Of a DNA stretch of 54,323 nt, positions 16,721 to 25,473 are shown in pieces. Source of the DNA: an uncultured Woeseiaceae bacterium (GTDB taxonomy: Bacteria; Pseudomonadota; Gammaproteobacteria; Steroidobacterales; Woeseiaceae); assembly GCA_902517795.1 (NCBI GenBank), contig CABYDR010000004.1, forward strand, positions 1 through 54,323, written 5' to 3'. Below the pieces are notes generated by a model, which saw only the letters and a list, made by a program, of their open reading frames with translations, was not told where the DNA came from and searched no databases. How positions within the stretch are numbered: position 1 is the stretch's first letter; each line of letters begins with the position of its first letter. The position numbers were made by a program, and so were the translations under genes.

Positions 16721-18185
16721 AAATTTAAGTTTATTAGACTATTCGCATGATCGAACACTCCCATTCAAAGATGCAGCTGATGAATTGTTTAATGTTATTA
16801 ACATATATACTGAACACGATGATGTTTTAACTTTTTATAAATATTTTGAAAATGTATATAAATTACCAAAACCTGTCGTTCAACAGAGATTAAGGCAGCA
16901 TATTGCTCGTTCGTATTCGGAAAAAGATGCAGCGTTTAGATCTAGGTTAAAAATTAAAAATATTCCTAAATATTTAATACAGTATGGCGTTTTAATATAT
17001 GCTTTAATTTTTGCAAAAAAAAGACGAAAAATAAAAGTTTTTAAGTTAATCATCGATGATATCTGTAGCGTAATTGAATTTCGAAGATGGAAAAAACTGA
17101 TTGATGTTGTTGGTAAAGACCAAGTTTTGTGCAGGACGGATGAATGCGCTATTGATGAAGACTTTTCTGCTTGCTCTGTGTTCAACGATCATAAATTCCA
17201 AAACATAAATATATTAGACCTTTTAAAGTCTATAGCAAATGAATTCTTCATTGGCATTTGGGTAGTTCTTAAGGTGTCTTTAAAGACTAAAGTAAACCTA
17301 TTCCCCATTGGATTGAGAATAATCTATAGCTATCTGACCTATAAATCGTTTTTTGAAACCAATTCTGCTTTATATATGATTCAAGAAAGACATTATAATA
17401 CTGATGCTGTAAAAAATTATATGTTTAAAAAGGCTGGGGGGGAACGAACTGCCACTATTCAAAAAGGTATTTTCCAAAGAGATTCAGATTTTTTTTATAT
17501 GGATATCGATGTTTTTTATACTCTTGGAGAGTCTGGGGTTGATGAGTTTTCAGAATATGGTGGGCGTGTAGGGAGCATAGTCCCAGTTGGGTCAATGTTT
17601 ATGGAATACTATTGGTTTTCTAATATTCCTTCCAATTTAAAGCAGGAGTACGATGTTCTGTATCTTGGATTTAATTTTTCGGATAAAATGGATTCGTATG
17701 ATGGGTTCTTAGACGATTACTATTCAACATTCAGGTGGTTAGTTCAACTGAAAAAAGAGAATCCTGATTATAAAATTGGCATCGCTCATCATTCAAGGGC
17801 GAAGATTCCAGACCCCGCTGAGGCTGCTATTCTATTTGATAGTGGTGTTGAGACTGTACAGAAATTAACAGGTAGTTATGCGCTCGCTTTTTCATCACGG
17901 TATACAGTTACTTATGGGTCGACTATAGCTTATGAATTGAGTGCCCATAATATGACAACATATTTTCTGGATCCTCGGCGTCAGTGCACATTCCTTCCAG
18001 TTGAAAATGTGAGTCATATAGACCGGCTTCGATTGACCACATACGAAAGCTTCGCCAGTTCTGTAAAAGCAGCGCTATCAGGAAATGGGAGATCATCACT
18101 TACGCAAGAGCAGAAGGCTCACTTGTGTTTAGAAAGTTCTAATGTTTCAGAAAGAATTTTTAAGACATTAGGTTCAAATGTATGA
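16710..18185 (+). CDS. Large protein of unknown function, probable GT-B-type surface carbohydrate transferase
   Basis: I do not recognise a named family. It has 491 residues from ATG 16710 (MSYKNLSLL); the TTG at 16698 used by the ORF track lies further inside the preceding gene. The middle has hydrophobic stretches (YLIQYGVLIYALIFA) and the C-terminal half reads like a GT-B donor domain: YDVLYLGFNF, KIGIAHHSR, then SSRYTVTYGSTIAYELSAHN followed by YFLDPRRQC. The context, just before a CMP-sugar-type cytidylyltransferase, suggests a transferase using a CMP-activated donor. It contains a run of seven G at 17436-17442, unusual in this AT-rich gene. The 3' end overlaps the next gene by ATGA. Confidence 0.6.
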   Translation: MSYKNLSLLDYSHDRTLPFKDAADELFNVINIYTEHDDVLTFYKYFENVYKLPKPVVQQRLRQHIARSYSEKDAAFRSRLKIKNIPKYLIQYGVLIYALIFAKKRRKIKVFKLIIDDICSVIEFRRWKKLIDVVGKDQVLCRTDECAIDEDFSACSVFNDHKFQNINILDLLKSIANEFFIGIWVVLKVSLKTKVNLFPIGLRIIYSYLTYKSFFETNSALYMIQERHYNTDAVKNYMFKKAGGERTATIQKGIFQRDSDFFYMDIDVFYTLGESGVDEFSEYGGRVGSIVPVGSMFMEYYWFSNIPSNLKQEYDVLYLGFNFSDKMDSYDGFLDDYYSTFRWLVQLKKENPDYKIGIAHHSRAKIPDPAEAAILFDSGVETVQKLTGSYALAFSSRYTVTYGSTIAYELSAHNMTTYFLDPRRQCTFLPVENVSHIDRLRLTTYESFASSVKAALSGNGRSSLTQEQKAHLCLESSNVSERIFKTLGSNV

Positions 18186-18853
18186 TCCATGGGGGTAAAA
18201 TTACAGCTCTAATTGCGGTAAAGGCTAATTCAGATAGGGTGGAAAATAAAAATATTAGGCCGTTTGCAGATAGTAATTTGTTAGAAATTAAATTAAGGCA
18301 ACTTCAATCATTGGATATTTTCGATGAAGTGATTGTGTCGTCAGAAAGTGATGTAGTTCTATCAATGTGTGAGTCATTCAATGTTACAACTCATAAGCGA
18401 GACAGTTTCTACGCTACTTCTGAAGTTCCAATGAGCGATGTTTATGAGTATTTGGCAAAAATTGTGAGAACAGAATACATTGCTTGGATACCAGTGACAA
18501 ATCCATTAGTTGATGGTCAAATTTATAAAAACGCTGTAACTTCTTTTAAGTCGATGGACCATAATGTCCACGACTCATTACTGAGTGTAAGTAGTGTTCA
18601 GGAATATTTATATTATAACGATATACCGTTAAACTTCACTCTTGATCCATGGCAAAGATCTCAAGATCTGGTAGGGACTTGCGCAATTAATTTCGCTATT
18701 AATATTTTAAGTAAGAAAAATATGATTGACCTCAGGTCCACTGTTGGGAGGAAACCCTATTTTTTTAATATAGACAAATGCACAGCTATAGATATTGACT
18801 ATATGGAGGATTTTATCCTCGCAGAAATCTTATATAAATTAAAGAGAGACTGA
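18182..18853 (+). CDS. Second acylneuraminate cytidylyltransferase-family protein (NeuA-like)
   Basis: A 223-residue protein related to CMP-sugar synthetases, with a divergent nucleotide loop: AVKANSDRVENKNIRPF aligns with the canonical PARGGSKRxPxKNIxP. EVIVSSES and IPVTNPLVDG fit the family core. It is distinct from PseF at 4744, so the locus probably makes a second CTP-activated sugar acid. However, no second NeuB-type synthase is present in the window. It could alternatively have lost activity or act on a non-nonulosonic substrate. The start ATG overlaps the preceding stop. Confidence 0.78.
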   Translation: MIHGGKITALIAVKANSDRVENKNIRPFADSNLLEIKLRQLQSLDIFDEVIVSSESDVVLSMCESFNVTTHKRDSFYATSEVPMSDVYEYLAKIVRTEYIAWIPVTNPLVDGQIYKNAVTSFKSMDHNVHDSLLSVSSVQEYLYYNDIPLNFTLDPWQRSQDLVGTCAINFAINILSKKNMIDLRSTVGRKPYFFNIDKCTAIDIDYMEDFILAEILYKLKRD

Positions 18854-18854
18854 T

Positions 18855-19271
18855 ATGATTCGTGACGACGACGTAAAAAATGTTTTGCAACAGGATGGTG
18901 TAGATTTGATAGATTTGCACTCATTTGAAAATAATACCTGTACATCAATTGAAGAAGTTAAAGAAAAATTTGGAGATGCTTCATGGGCGACTCGAATTGT
19001 CTATAACGAAAGGTTTGGTGGCGTTTTGATTAGGCAGTTTCCGGGTAGTGGAAATAGAATGCATTATCATCCAGATGCAGATGAATGCTGGGTCATACTT
19101 GAAGGTGAATGGGATTGGTTTATAGAGGGAAAAGGCACTCAACGAGTAGAACAAAATGACATTGTTTTGGTACAAAGCAATACTAGGCATCAAATAACTT
19201 GTGTTGGCGATAAGCCTGGCATTAGGTTTGCCATTACGAAGCCAGATGTGGAACATATATATGATGAGTAG
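18855..19271 (+). CDS. Cupin-domain protein
   Basis: A 138-residue single cupin. Motif 1 reads HYHPDADECWVILEGEW with the HxH and Glu metal ligands, and motif 2 is in VLVQSNTRHQI. Small cupins in glycan loci include sugar isomerases/epimerases and metal-dependent lyases; which applies cannot be told. It begins one base after the cytidylyltransferase stop and overlaps the following SDR gene, so it is part of the same operon. Confidence 0.82.
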   Translation: MIRDDDVKNVLQQDGVDLIDLHSFENNTCTSIEEVKEKFGDASWATRIVYNERFGGVLIRQFPGSGNRMHYHPDADECWVILEGEWDWFIEGKGTQRVEQNDIVLVQSNTRHQITCVGDKPGIRFAITKPDVEHIYDE

Positions 19272-19989
19272 AACTGTTGCTAATTATGATTTTTCAGGGA
19301 AAACTGTCTTGGTTTTAGGCGGAAGCAAAGGTATTGGCCTTGGTTTAGTTACCGAATTCTCTAAAAGTGGAGCAAGTGTTTATTATCTATCGAGGACCCC
19401 CAACTTAAAAAAAATTGGCACTCACATTAAGGTAGATTTACTAAATCAGAACAGCCTGTCATTGGTTTTAGAAAAAATAGAAAAACTTGAAGTGAATATT
19501 CTAGTTAACTGTAGTGCTATCAATTTTGCTAGAAAGCATAGTGATATCGATATCAAGGAATGGGAGGAAGTATTTAAAGTTAATGTTTCGTCTATTTTCA
19601 TGGTTTGTAATGCAGTTTTAAAACATATGAAGGAAAAAAACTATGGGAAGATAGTAAATGTTTCATCAATAGCAGGAAAGCATAGAAGCATAGTAAGTGG
19701 GATACATTATGTTAGTAGCAAGGCCGCACTGATAGGGTATACACGTCAGTTATCATATGAAGTGGGTAAGTATGATATCAACGTTAATGCAGTTTGCCCG
19801 AGTCAAACGAGAACTGAAATGTATTCGGCCACCATGACTGCGGAAAAAGAAGACGAATTATTGAAGGGTATCCCGTTGGCCAGAGTAGCCACTATAGAAG
19901 AGCAAGTAGCGCCTATAATATTTCTTTGCAGTGATTCTGCTAGCTATATTGCTGGAGCAGTTATAGATGTGAATGGAGGTCAAATATAA
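19264..19989 (+). CDS. Short-chain dehydrogenase/reductase (SDR)
   Basis: A classical SDR of about 241 residues. The cofactor loop is GGSKGIGLGL, the catalytic serine is in VNVSSIAGK and the Tyr-x3-Lys in HYVSSKAALIGY. The C-terminal end FLCSDSASYIAGAVIDVNGGQI is typical. The ORF track starts at 19201 deep inside the cupin gene. ATG 19261 or 19264 (MSRTVANYDFSGKTV) is the more sensible start, with an 8-11 base overlap. It probably oxidises or reduces a sugar or keto-acid intermediate of the same pathway as the preceding cytidylyltransferase. Confidence 0.85.
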   Translation: MSRTVANYDFSGKTVLVLGGSKGIGLGLVTEFSKSGASVYYLSRTPNLKKIGTHIKVDLLNQNSLSLVLEKIEKLEVNILVNCSAINFARKHSDIDIKEWEEVFKVNVSSIFMVCNAVLKHMKEKNYGKIVNVSSIAGKHRSIVSGIHYVSSKAALIGYTRQLSYEVGKYDINVNAVCPSQTRTEMYSATMTAEKEDELLKGIPLARVATIEEQVAPIIFLCSDSASYIAGAVIDVNGGQI

Positions 19990-20061
19990 AAAAACAAGCA
20001 TAATGTAAGATCTCCAATAGTTTTCCTTCAATAATTAACAGAATCATGAAAAAGGATTAAA

Positions 20062-20997
20062 ATGGCTAAATATTTAGTGACAGGAGTTGCTGGGTTTATT
20101 GGTGCAGCAATCGCAAAAAGGTTATTAGATGATGATCACGAAGTTATAGGGATAGATAACCTTACAACTGGTTATCTAGATCACGTTCCTGCAGGAGTTC
20201 ACTTTTATGAAATGAGCATTCATGATATTGAAGTACTAAAAATACTTAAAAGTCATAATTTTGAAGCAATTTTCCACATAGCAGGTCAGAGTGGTGGGGA
20301 ATTAAGTTACGCAGACCCTATATACGATCTGCAATCTAATGCTCAATCGACGTTACTTTTATTAAAATATGCGTGTGAGTCCCAATGCAAAAAGATAATA
20401 TATGCAAGTACGGTTTCTGTCTATGGAGAACCGAAAACTTGTCTTAATATACCAGAGACTGAAGTACTTAATCCTAAGTCTTTTTATGGCGTTGGGAAGT
20501 TAGCGAGTGAGAACTATTTAAGGATATATGCCAAGCAATTTGGTCTTGATACGATATCATTGAGACTCTTCAATGTATATGGTCCTGGCCAAAATTTAAA
20601 TAACTTACAACAAGGCATTACAAGTATTTATTTGTCACAAGCGTTAAGAGGTAGGCATATCCATATAAAAGGATCAAAAGACAGATTTAGAGACCTCATT
20701 TATATAGATGATGTAACAGAGGCGTTTATGACAGTTTTACAAGATAGATTTACAGGCTTTAATGCTTATAATGTGTCTACAGGAATAAAAACTGTTGTGG
20801 AAGATATTATAGAAGAAATTAAATTAAATTTACCGTTTGACATAAGTGTAAAATATGATGGATCGACTCCTGGAGATGTATTTGGTTATACAGGTAATCC
20901 TAATAAGTTAATGGCTGAATCAGGTTGGATGCCCAAAATGATGTTTAAAGATGGTTTAAGGATTATGGTTGACTGGGTTTTAGAAAACGAAAAATAA
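20062..20997 (+). CDS. NAD-dependent UDP-sugar epimerase (GalE/WbpP-like extended SDR)
   Basis: A 311-residue extended SDR. GVAGFIGAAIA is the NAD loop, IDNLTTGYLDHVP the ribose-contacting segment, and YASTVSVYGEP plus FYGVGKLASENYL the catalytic Ser/Thr and Tyr-x3-Lys. LRLFNVYGPGQN and RFRDLIYIDDV are typical of 4-epimerases of UDP-hexoses or UDP-HexNAc. The start ATG has AAAGGA 8 bases upstream and is 72 bases after the SDR gene. It probably makes the galacto-configured donor for the repeat unit. Confidence 0.87.
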   Translation: MAKYLVTGVAGFIGAAIAKRLLDDDHEVIGIDNLTTGYLDHVPAGVHFYEMSIHDIEVLKILKSHNFEAIFHIAGQSGGELSYADPIYDLQSNAQSTLLLLKYACESQCKKIIYASTVSVYGEPKTCLNIPETEVLNPKSFYGVGKLASENYLRIYAKQFGLDTISLRLFNVYGPGQNLNNLQQGITSIYLSQALRGRHIHIKGSKDRFRDLIYIDDVTEAFMTVLQDRFTGFNAYNVSTGIKTVVEDIIEEIKLNLPFDISVKYDGSTPGDVFGYTGNPNKLMAESGWMPKMMFKDGLRIMVDWVLENEK

Positions 20998-21238
20998 TAA
21001 TAATAATTTGCTTTCATCAATATGAGGCGTCCTTTCTTTTCTCAGTGGCTCGGTGGAAATGGAAGCAATTAAAAATACTTGCCAGGGATTGTGTTTATAC
21101 TTCTTTAATAAGGTCAGATCATTTGGTTTCGATCAGCATGGCTAAACAACATCGTTAGAGAAATGAATTTTAGTTAATGTATGATTTTAAAAAAATTGGT
21201 TAAGAAGTTATTTTTTCAATTAATTAAGGCGAGTTTTT
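20998..21238. other. 241-bp intergenic gap without a recognisable gene
   Basis: No ORF of convincing length and no clear hairpin terminator. A short open stretch on the + strand (ends ISMAKQHR then stop near 21160) could be the tail of a decayed gene, but I cannot identify it. The gap separates two gene groups and probably holds the promoter for the HAD/nucleotidyltransferase gene. Confidence 0.5.
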
Positions 21239-22492
21239 GTGAAGCATAAGGGAATAATATACATTTTTGATCTTGATGGAACCATTACAGCCAAAGAGAC
21301 TCTCCCAATAATTTCAGAGCATTTTAATGTAGGGCCTGAAATCTCCAAACTTACTCAAGAGACAGTTCAAGGAAATATTCCGTTTGTAGAGAGCTTTATT
21401 AAAAGAGTTAGTATCCTAGGTGAGTTGCCAGTGTCTGAAATAAATGACGTCTTGTCTAAAGTCCCTTTATTAGATCTGGTTGTTGATTTTATCCAAGACC
21501 ACCAGGGTGAATGTGTTATTGCGACAGGCAACTTAAATGGATGGGTAGAAAAATTATGCAACAAGATTGGTTGTGAATATTTTTGTTCTGATGGGCTCAT
21601 AGAGAATAATCAGGTTTCTAAATTAACTCATATATTAAAAAAAGAAGATGTGGTTAATCATTTTAAAAGTCAAGATAAAACAGTTGTCTTTATTGGTGAT
21701 GGTAATAATGATGTAACAGCTATGCAAATCGCTGATATATCTATTGCTTGCGGTATAATCCACCAGCCAGCAAAGGGCACTCTGAATGCTGCAGATTATG
21801 TTGTTTATGATGAACGAGCTTTGGTTAGGTTGTTGAGTCAAATTTATAGTGAAAAAGATGGAAAATCTATTGTGATTAGTTGTGCGGGTATCGGATCCCG
21901 TTTAGGTTTGGATTTGACTAAAGCATTAATTAAAATAGAGGGGAAACCGCTAATTCACCACCAGCTTGATAGTTTCGAAAAGGTGGAGGATGTAAGAGTC
22001 GTAGTAGGATTTCAAGCAAAGGAAGTAATACAGACAGTCTTGGAAAAGAGAAAAGACGTAATCTTCGCTTATAACCATGATTATTTCCATACCAAAACTG
22101 GTGCAAGTTTTTATCTAGGTGCTCGTCATGGACACAAATATGCGATTGCATGGGATGGCGATCTATTGGTTCACCCAAAAGATGTCGAAAAATGTTTAAA
22201 TTTTGATGGTGAATTCGTAGGATGTAGTGACGTTGTTAGCGATGAGCCAGTCTTTGTTAAATTAAACTTCGATAATGAAGTTGTTTCATTTTCTAGAGAG
22301 TACGGGGACTTTGAATGGGTCGGTCCTGCTTGCTTAGAGCGTAGCAAGATTAAATTTGTATCAAATAATGTATTCAACCAGTTCGAAAACTTTCTACCAA
22401 TACCAATGTTAAAAACAGATGCAAGAGATATAGATACTTATGATGACTATTTAAGGGCTAAAATATTTGTAAAAAGTTGGTCACGTGAGTAA
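21239..22492 (+). CDS. Fusion protein: HAD phosphatase (SerB-like) + sugar/alcohol-phosphate nucleotidyltransferase
   Basis: Two domains in 417 residues. Residues about 1-200 are a HAD phosphatase of the phosphoserine phosphatase type: nucleophile motif FDLDGTITAKE, motif II in VIATGNLN, metal motif GDGNNDVTAM. Residues about 205-417 are a nucleotidyltransferase with the loop CAGIGSRLGLDLTKAL, KIEGKPLIHHQLDSF and an acidic metal site in AWDGDLL, most like the LicC/phosphocholine cytidylyltransferase group. The start is GTG 21239 following AAGGCGAG. With a LicD-type protein three genes downstream, the fusion probably prepares an NDP-activated small group for transfer as a phosphodiester. The substrate is not known. 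Confidence 0.8.
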   Translation: MKHKGIIYIFDLDGTITAKETLPIISEHFNVGPEISKLTQETVQGNIPFVESFIKRVSILGELPVSEINDVLSKVPLLDLVVDFIQDHQGECVIATGNLNGWVEKLCNKIGCEYFCSDGLIENNQVSKLTHILKKEDVVNHFKSQDKTVVFIGDGNNDVTAMQIADISIACGIIHQPAKGTLNAADYVVYDERALVRLLSQIYSEKDGKSIVISCAGIGSRLGLDLTKALIKIEGKPLIHHQLDSFEKVEDVRVVVGFQAKEVIQTVLEKRKDVIFAYNHDYFHTKTGASFYLGARHGHKYAIAWDGDLLVHPKDVEKCLNFDGEFVGCSDVVSDEPVFVKLNFDNEVVSFSREYGDFEWVGPACLERSKIKFVSNNVFNQFENFLPIPMLKTDARDIDTYDDYLRAKIFVKSWSRE

Positions 22493-23228
22493 TCGTTTGG
22501 TTTTTGGCATTATCGGAGGTGCGGGGGTTGCTGCGACGAATAAGTTTAATCATTTATTAGAACAAAAAATTACTAAAGGAAACGCAACAAGAGATAGTCA
22601 TCACCCCATAGTCATATCATATCAAGCCACTCAAGTACCATCTAGAAGTATGTTTTTAGAAGGTCGAGGCAAAAGCTTTGTCCCCGGGTATATTGAGATT
22701 TCGAATGATCTTAAAAATTTAGGGTCGACGATCTTGTGCATGACTTGCAATACCGCTCATTATGCAATTGATGAAATACAATCATCGACAGGTATACCAT
22801 TTATCAATCTTGTTAGAGAGGTCGTTAAGGCAGTAAAAAAAGATAAATACGGTACTGTTGGCATTATGGCCTCCAGCGGATCAGTTCAATCAAATATTTA
22901 TGACAAGTATTTTCAAAAAGAATATCCAGAAGCAAAAATAATTTACCCTAGTGACGAAATGCAGTCAGAGGTAACAAGAGGGATTATAAATATTAAAAAC
23001 ATGAACAGGTTCAGCAGTTTGACTGACCCGGAAAGGCCAAAAGGCATTTTCAAAAATGTTTGTAAGCATCTAAAAGAAAGTGGAGCTGATGTTGTTGTCT
23101 CTGGATGCACCGATATTAGGGTTGATTTCTCTGGTAAAGACTGTGAGATAAAACTCATAGACTCACTGGAAGTTTTGGTGGATGTGATATTTGATATGCA
23201 CAAGAAGGATTTAGTATTGCATGAGTAA
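22485..23228 (+). CDS. Aspartate/glutamate racemase family protein
   Basis: A 247-residue cofactor-independent racemase. The two catalytic cysteines are in CMTCNTAHYA and VVSGCTDIR, and the start FGIIGGAGVAATNKF is typical of the Asp/Glu racemase superfamily. It likely supplies a D-amino acid or isomerises a related substituent for the glycan. The start is GTG 22485, overlapping the fusion gene by 8 bases; the 3' end overlaps the methyltransferase by 8 bases. This coupling ties it to the phosphodiester-type decoration module and not to peptidoglycan synthesis. Confidence 0.85.
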   Translation: MSNRLVFGIIGGAGVAATNKFNHLLEQKITKGNATRDSHHPIVISYQATQVPSRSMFLEGRGKSFVPGYIEISNDLKNLGSTILCMTCNTAHYAIDEIQSSTGIPFINLVREVVKAVKKDKYGTVGIMASSGSVQSNIYDKYFQKEYPEAKIIYPSDEMQSEVTRGIINIKNMNRFSSLTDPERPKGIFKNVCKHLKESGADVVVSGCTDIRVDFSGKDCEIKLIDSLEVLVDVIFDMHKKDLVLHE

Positions 23229-23853
23229 GAATAAGCAAAGTATTGAGTTTTATAAATCACTAGCTATGAATGTGACCGACGCGAAAATCCTTAAATTCTC
23301 CAATGACAATACACATTATGATGTTGACTTCATTCGATCATTTTCAAAAGGAAATCAATCCTTGCTCGATCTTGGCAGCGGAACAGGCTTGATTATAAAT
23401 AAGTTAACTAACGATTTTAAAGATATTACTGCAGTCGAACTATTTAAGGAATTTTCTGACTATATTAATGGCGACAATATACAAATTCATAATAAAAATT
23501 TGATAAATTTTTGTATAGAAAAAAAGTTTGAAATTGCAACTATGTTTGGAACTGCACACTATTTTAATGAAGAAGAAAGTTTAAAAATTTATAAAAATAT
23601 ATTCTCCATGTTGAGCGACAATAGTCTCTTTATTTTAAAGAATCAATTTGGGGTTAAAGAAACAAAGACTGTGACTGGATCTAAAGCATTAGGTAAAGAG
23701 TATTTTGCTCAGTACAGATTTATCGACTATGAAATAAAAAGGCTTAAGAGTGTTGGGTTTAAAAATATAGTTACTCATGATATCTATCCAGCTAAAGAAA
23801 ATAAATGGAAAGACACTCACTTCTATGCTCTAGTCTGTGAGAAGTTTACTTAA
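23221..23853 (+). CDS. SAM-dependent methyltransferase
   Basis: A class I methyltransferase of 210 residues with motif I SLLDLGSGTGLIINKL at about residues 43-58 and an acidic strand end AVELFKEF. It is wedged between the racemase (8-base overlap) and the LicD gene (stop and start share one base), so it probably methylates the small group that is attached, or the terminal sugar. Substrate unknown. Confidence 0.83.
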   Translation: MSKNKQSIEFYKSLAMNVTDAKILKFSNDNTHYDVDFIRSFSKGNQSLLDLGSGTGLIINKLTNDFKDITAVELFKEFSDYINGDNIQIHNKNLINFCIEKKFEIATMFGTAHYFNEEESLKIYKNIFSMLSDNSLFILKNQFGVKETKTVTGSKALGKEYFAQYRFIDYEIKRLKSVGFKNIVTHDIYPAKENKWKDTHFYALVCEKFT

Positions 23854-24638
23854 TGAGCTTCGCTAAATATATTTTAAGACTGATTAAATTCAGAATTTCT
23901 TTTTACCTATATGCTCCACTTTCTAAAGTAAAGGGTCAATACATTGATAAAAATGGGTTGAGGATATTAAAAGATATTTCGGATCTATTAGAGCATGAAA
24001 AAATCCATTATTGGCTTGATGGAGGCACGTTATTGGGGGTGGTTAGAGATAACAAATTGATTGATGGCGATACTGACATTGATATTGGCGTCATAATTGA
24101 AGATGTTGAGTTGCTATATTTATGCTTACTTAATAGTCAATATAATATTTGTTACTTTTATGAAGATTCCAAAAGTAATAAATGTATTATTAGGGCAGAA
24201 AAGTATAATGTCGGAGTAGACTTTGAAATTTTCAAAAATAATAACAAGTGTTATTATCGTGACTCCCCACGCCCTTTACCGAGAAATATCGAAAATGTGA
24301 ATAGAAATAAACTTGCGGTATTAAGATATGAGTTTGACAAAGACTTAATAGATAATTTGTTGCCTATTAATTTCTTTGGTGTTCGATTGATGATCCCCAA
24401 AAATTGTGACAGATATTTATCTGTTTATTATCCTAATTGGAGAGTTCGGGAAAAACTTAGGATCTATGCGAGAAAGAATTTTAGCCAGTCAGTATGTGAA
24501 TATAAGCATCACAACAGTAGTGCTTTTTATAAGGAAGATGAATTTTTATATTTCTTCAGCGTTTCACCCTCGACGATCGAGCTTGGCATCACTGACTTTA
24601 TTAAGATGTTAAAAAATATTATCCTCTTTCGGGAATAA
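23853..24638 (+). CDS. LicD family phosphotransferase-like protein
   Basis: A 261-residue LicD-family protein (nucleotidyltransferase-like fold). The signature is clear: HYWLDGGTLLGVVRDNKLIDG followed by the metal-binding DTDIDIGV. Further on, VDFEIF and the C-terminal basic region agree with the family. LicD proteins transfer phosphocholine or other phospho-substituents from a CDP-activated donor to sugars. The upstream fusion nucleotidyltransferase is the natural donor-making partner. A basic N-terminus (YILRLIKFRISFYLY) may associate with the membrane. Confidence 0.83.
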   Translation: MSFAKYILRLIKFRISFYLYAPLSKVKGQYIDKNGLRILKDISDLLEHEKIHYWLDGGTLLGVVRDNKLIDGDTDIDIGVIIEDVELLYLCLLNSQYNICYFYEDSKSNKCIIRAEKYNVGVDFEIFKNNNKCYYRDSPRPLPRNIENVNRNKLAVLRYEFDKDLIDNLLPINFFGVRLMIPKNCDRYLSVYYPNWRVREKLRIYARKNFSQSVCEYKHHNSSAFYKEDEFLYFFSVSPSTIELGITDFIKMLKNIILFRE

Positions 24639-24690
24639 AAAGTATGCAGACTTAAGGAATGCATGAGTAACACTAATTTGGAGTGAAATT

Positions 24691-25473
24691 ATCAAAACTT
24701 TAATACTCGCAGGTGGTTTCGGTACGCGTCTTAGCGAAGAGACAAGCATTAAGCCCAAACCAATGGTTAATATTGGTGGTAAGCCAATACTATGGCACAT
24801 TATGAAAACTTATTCTCATCATGGGATTAATGATTTTGTTATCTTATTGGGGTACAAAGGGTATTTTATAAAAGAGTACTTTATAAACTACTATCTACAT
24901 CAAAGTGACGTCACAATTGATATGGCTCGTGGGCATACGGAAGTTCATAACAACTCTAGTGAGCCATGGAAAGTTACTTTACTGGACACTGGTATAAGTT
25001 CAATGACTGGCGCGAGAGTCAAAAAAGCTAAGGACCATATTGGCAATGAAACTTTCCTACTCACTTACGGAGATGGTGTTGCTGATATTAATATTCATGA
25101 GACTTTGGATTTTCATCAAAGACACGGCAAGTTAATGACTATGACATCAGCCCAACCTGATGGAAGGTTTGGAGCGTTGGATATTGGTATTGATGACAGA
25201 GTGCTAGAGTTTAAAGAAAAACCAAGAGGTGATGGGTCTTGGATTAATGCTGGATACTTTATATGCCAACCAGAAGTTTTAGATTATATTAAAGATGGTG
25301 ATGATGTGGTTTTTGAACAGGAACCGCTTATGAAACTAGCACGAGACGGTGAATTATATACCTATAAACATAATGGGTTTTGGATGCCGATGGACACGCT
25401 CCGGGATAAAATCAAACTGAATGAGCTCTGTGATAATAAAACAGCTCCTTGGATGGTTTGGAATGACCAATGA
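24691..25473 (+). CDS. rfbF: Glucose-1-phosphate cytidylyltransferase, RfbF, with a non-canonical or damaged start codon
   Basis: Makes CDP-glucose from glucose-1-phosphate and CTP. The ORF-track start (ATG 24763) would delete the nucleotide loop. The frame is open upstream and encodes KTLILAGGFGTRLSEETS, the canonical N-terminus, so the true start lies near 24691. There the codon aligned with the family Met is ATC (24691), or ATT at 24688. GGAG at 24680-24683 is correctly spaced for ATC. No ATG, GTG or TTG occurs in frame. Either a rare start codon is used, or a substitution or one-base loss occurred. The rest is intact (YGDGVADINIHE, QPDGRFGALDI, GFWMPMDTLRDK), 260 residues. It overlaps rfbG by ATGA. 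Confidence 0.87.
   Translation: MKTLILAGGFGTRLSEETSIKPKPMVNIGGKPILWHIMKTYSHHGINDFVILLGYKGYFIKEYFINYYLHQSDVTIDMARGHTEVHNNSSEPWKVTLLDTGISSMTGARVKKAKDHIGNETFLLTYGDGVADINIHETLDFHQRHGKLMTMTSAQPDGRFGALDIGIDDRVLEFKEKPRGDGSWINAGYFICQPEVLDYIKDGDDVVFEQEPLMKLARDGELYTYKHNGFWMPMDTLRDKIKLNELCDNKTAPWMVWNDQ

Noticed and set aside
24406-24612. + strand ORF of 68 residues inside the LicD gene
   Set aside because: Another frame of an intact, well-supported gene; no ribosome-binding site or family match.
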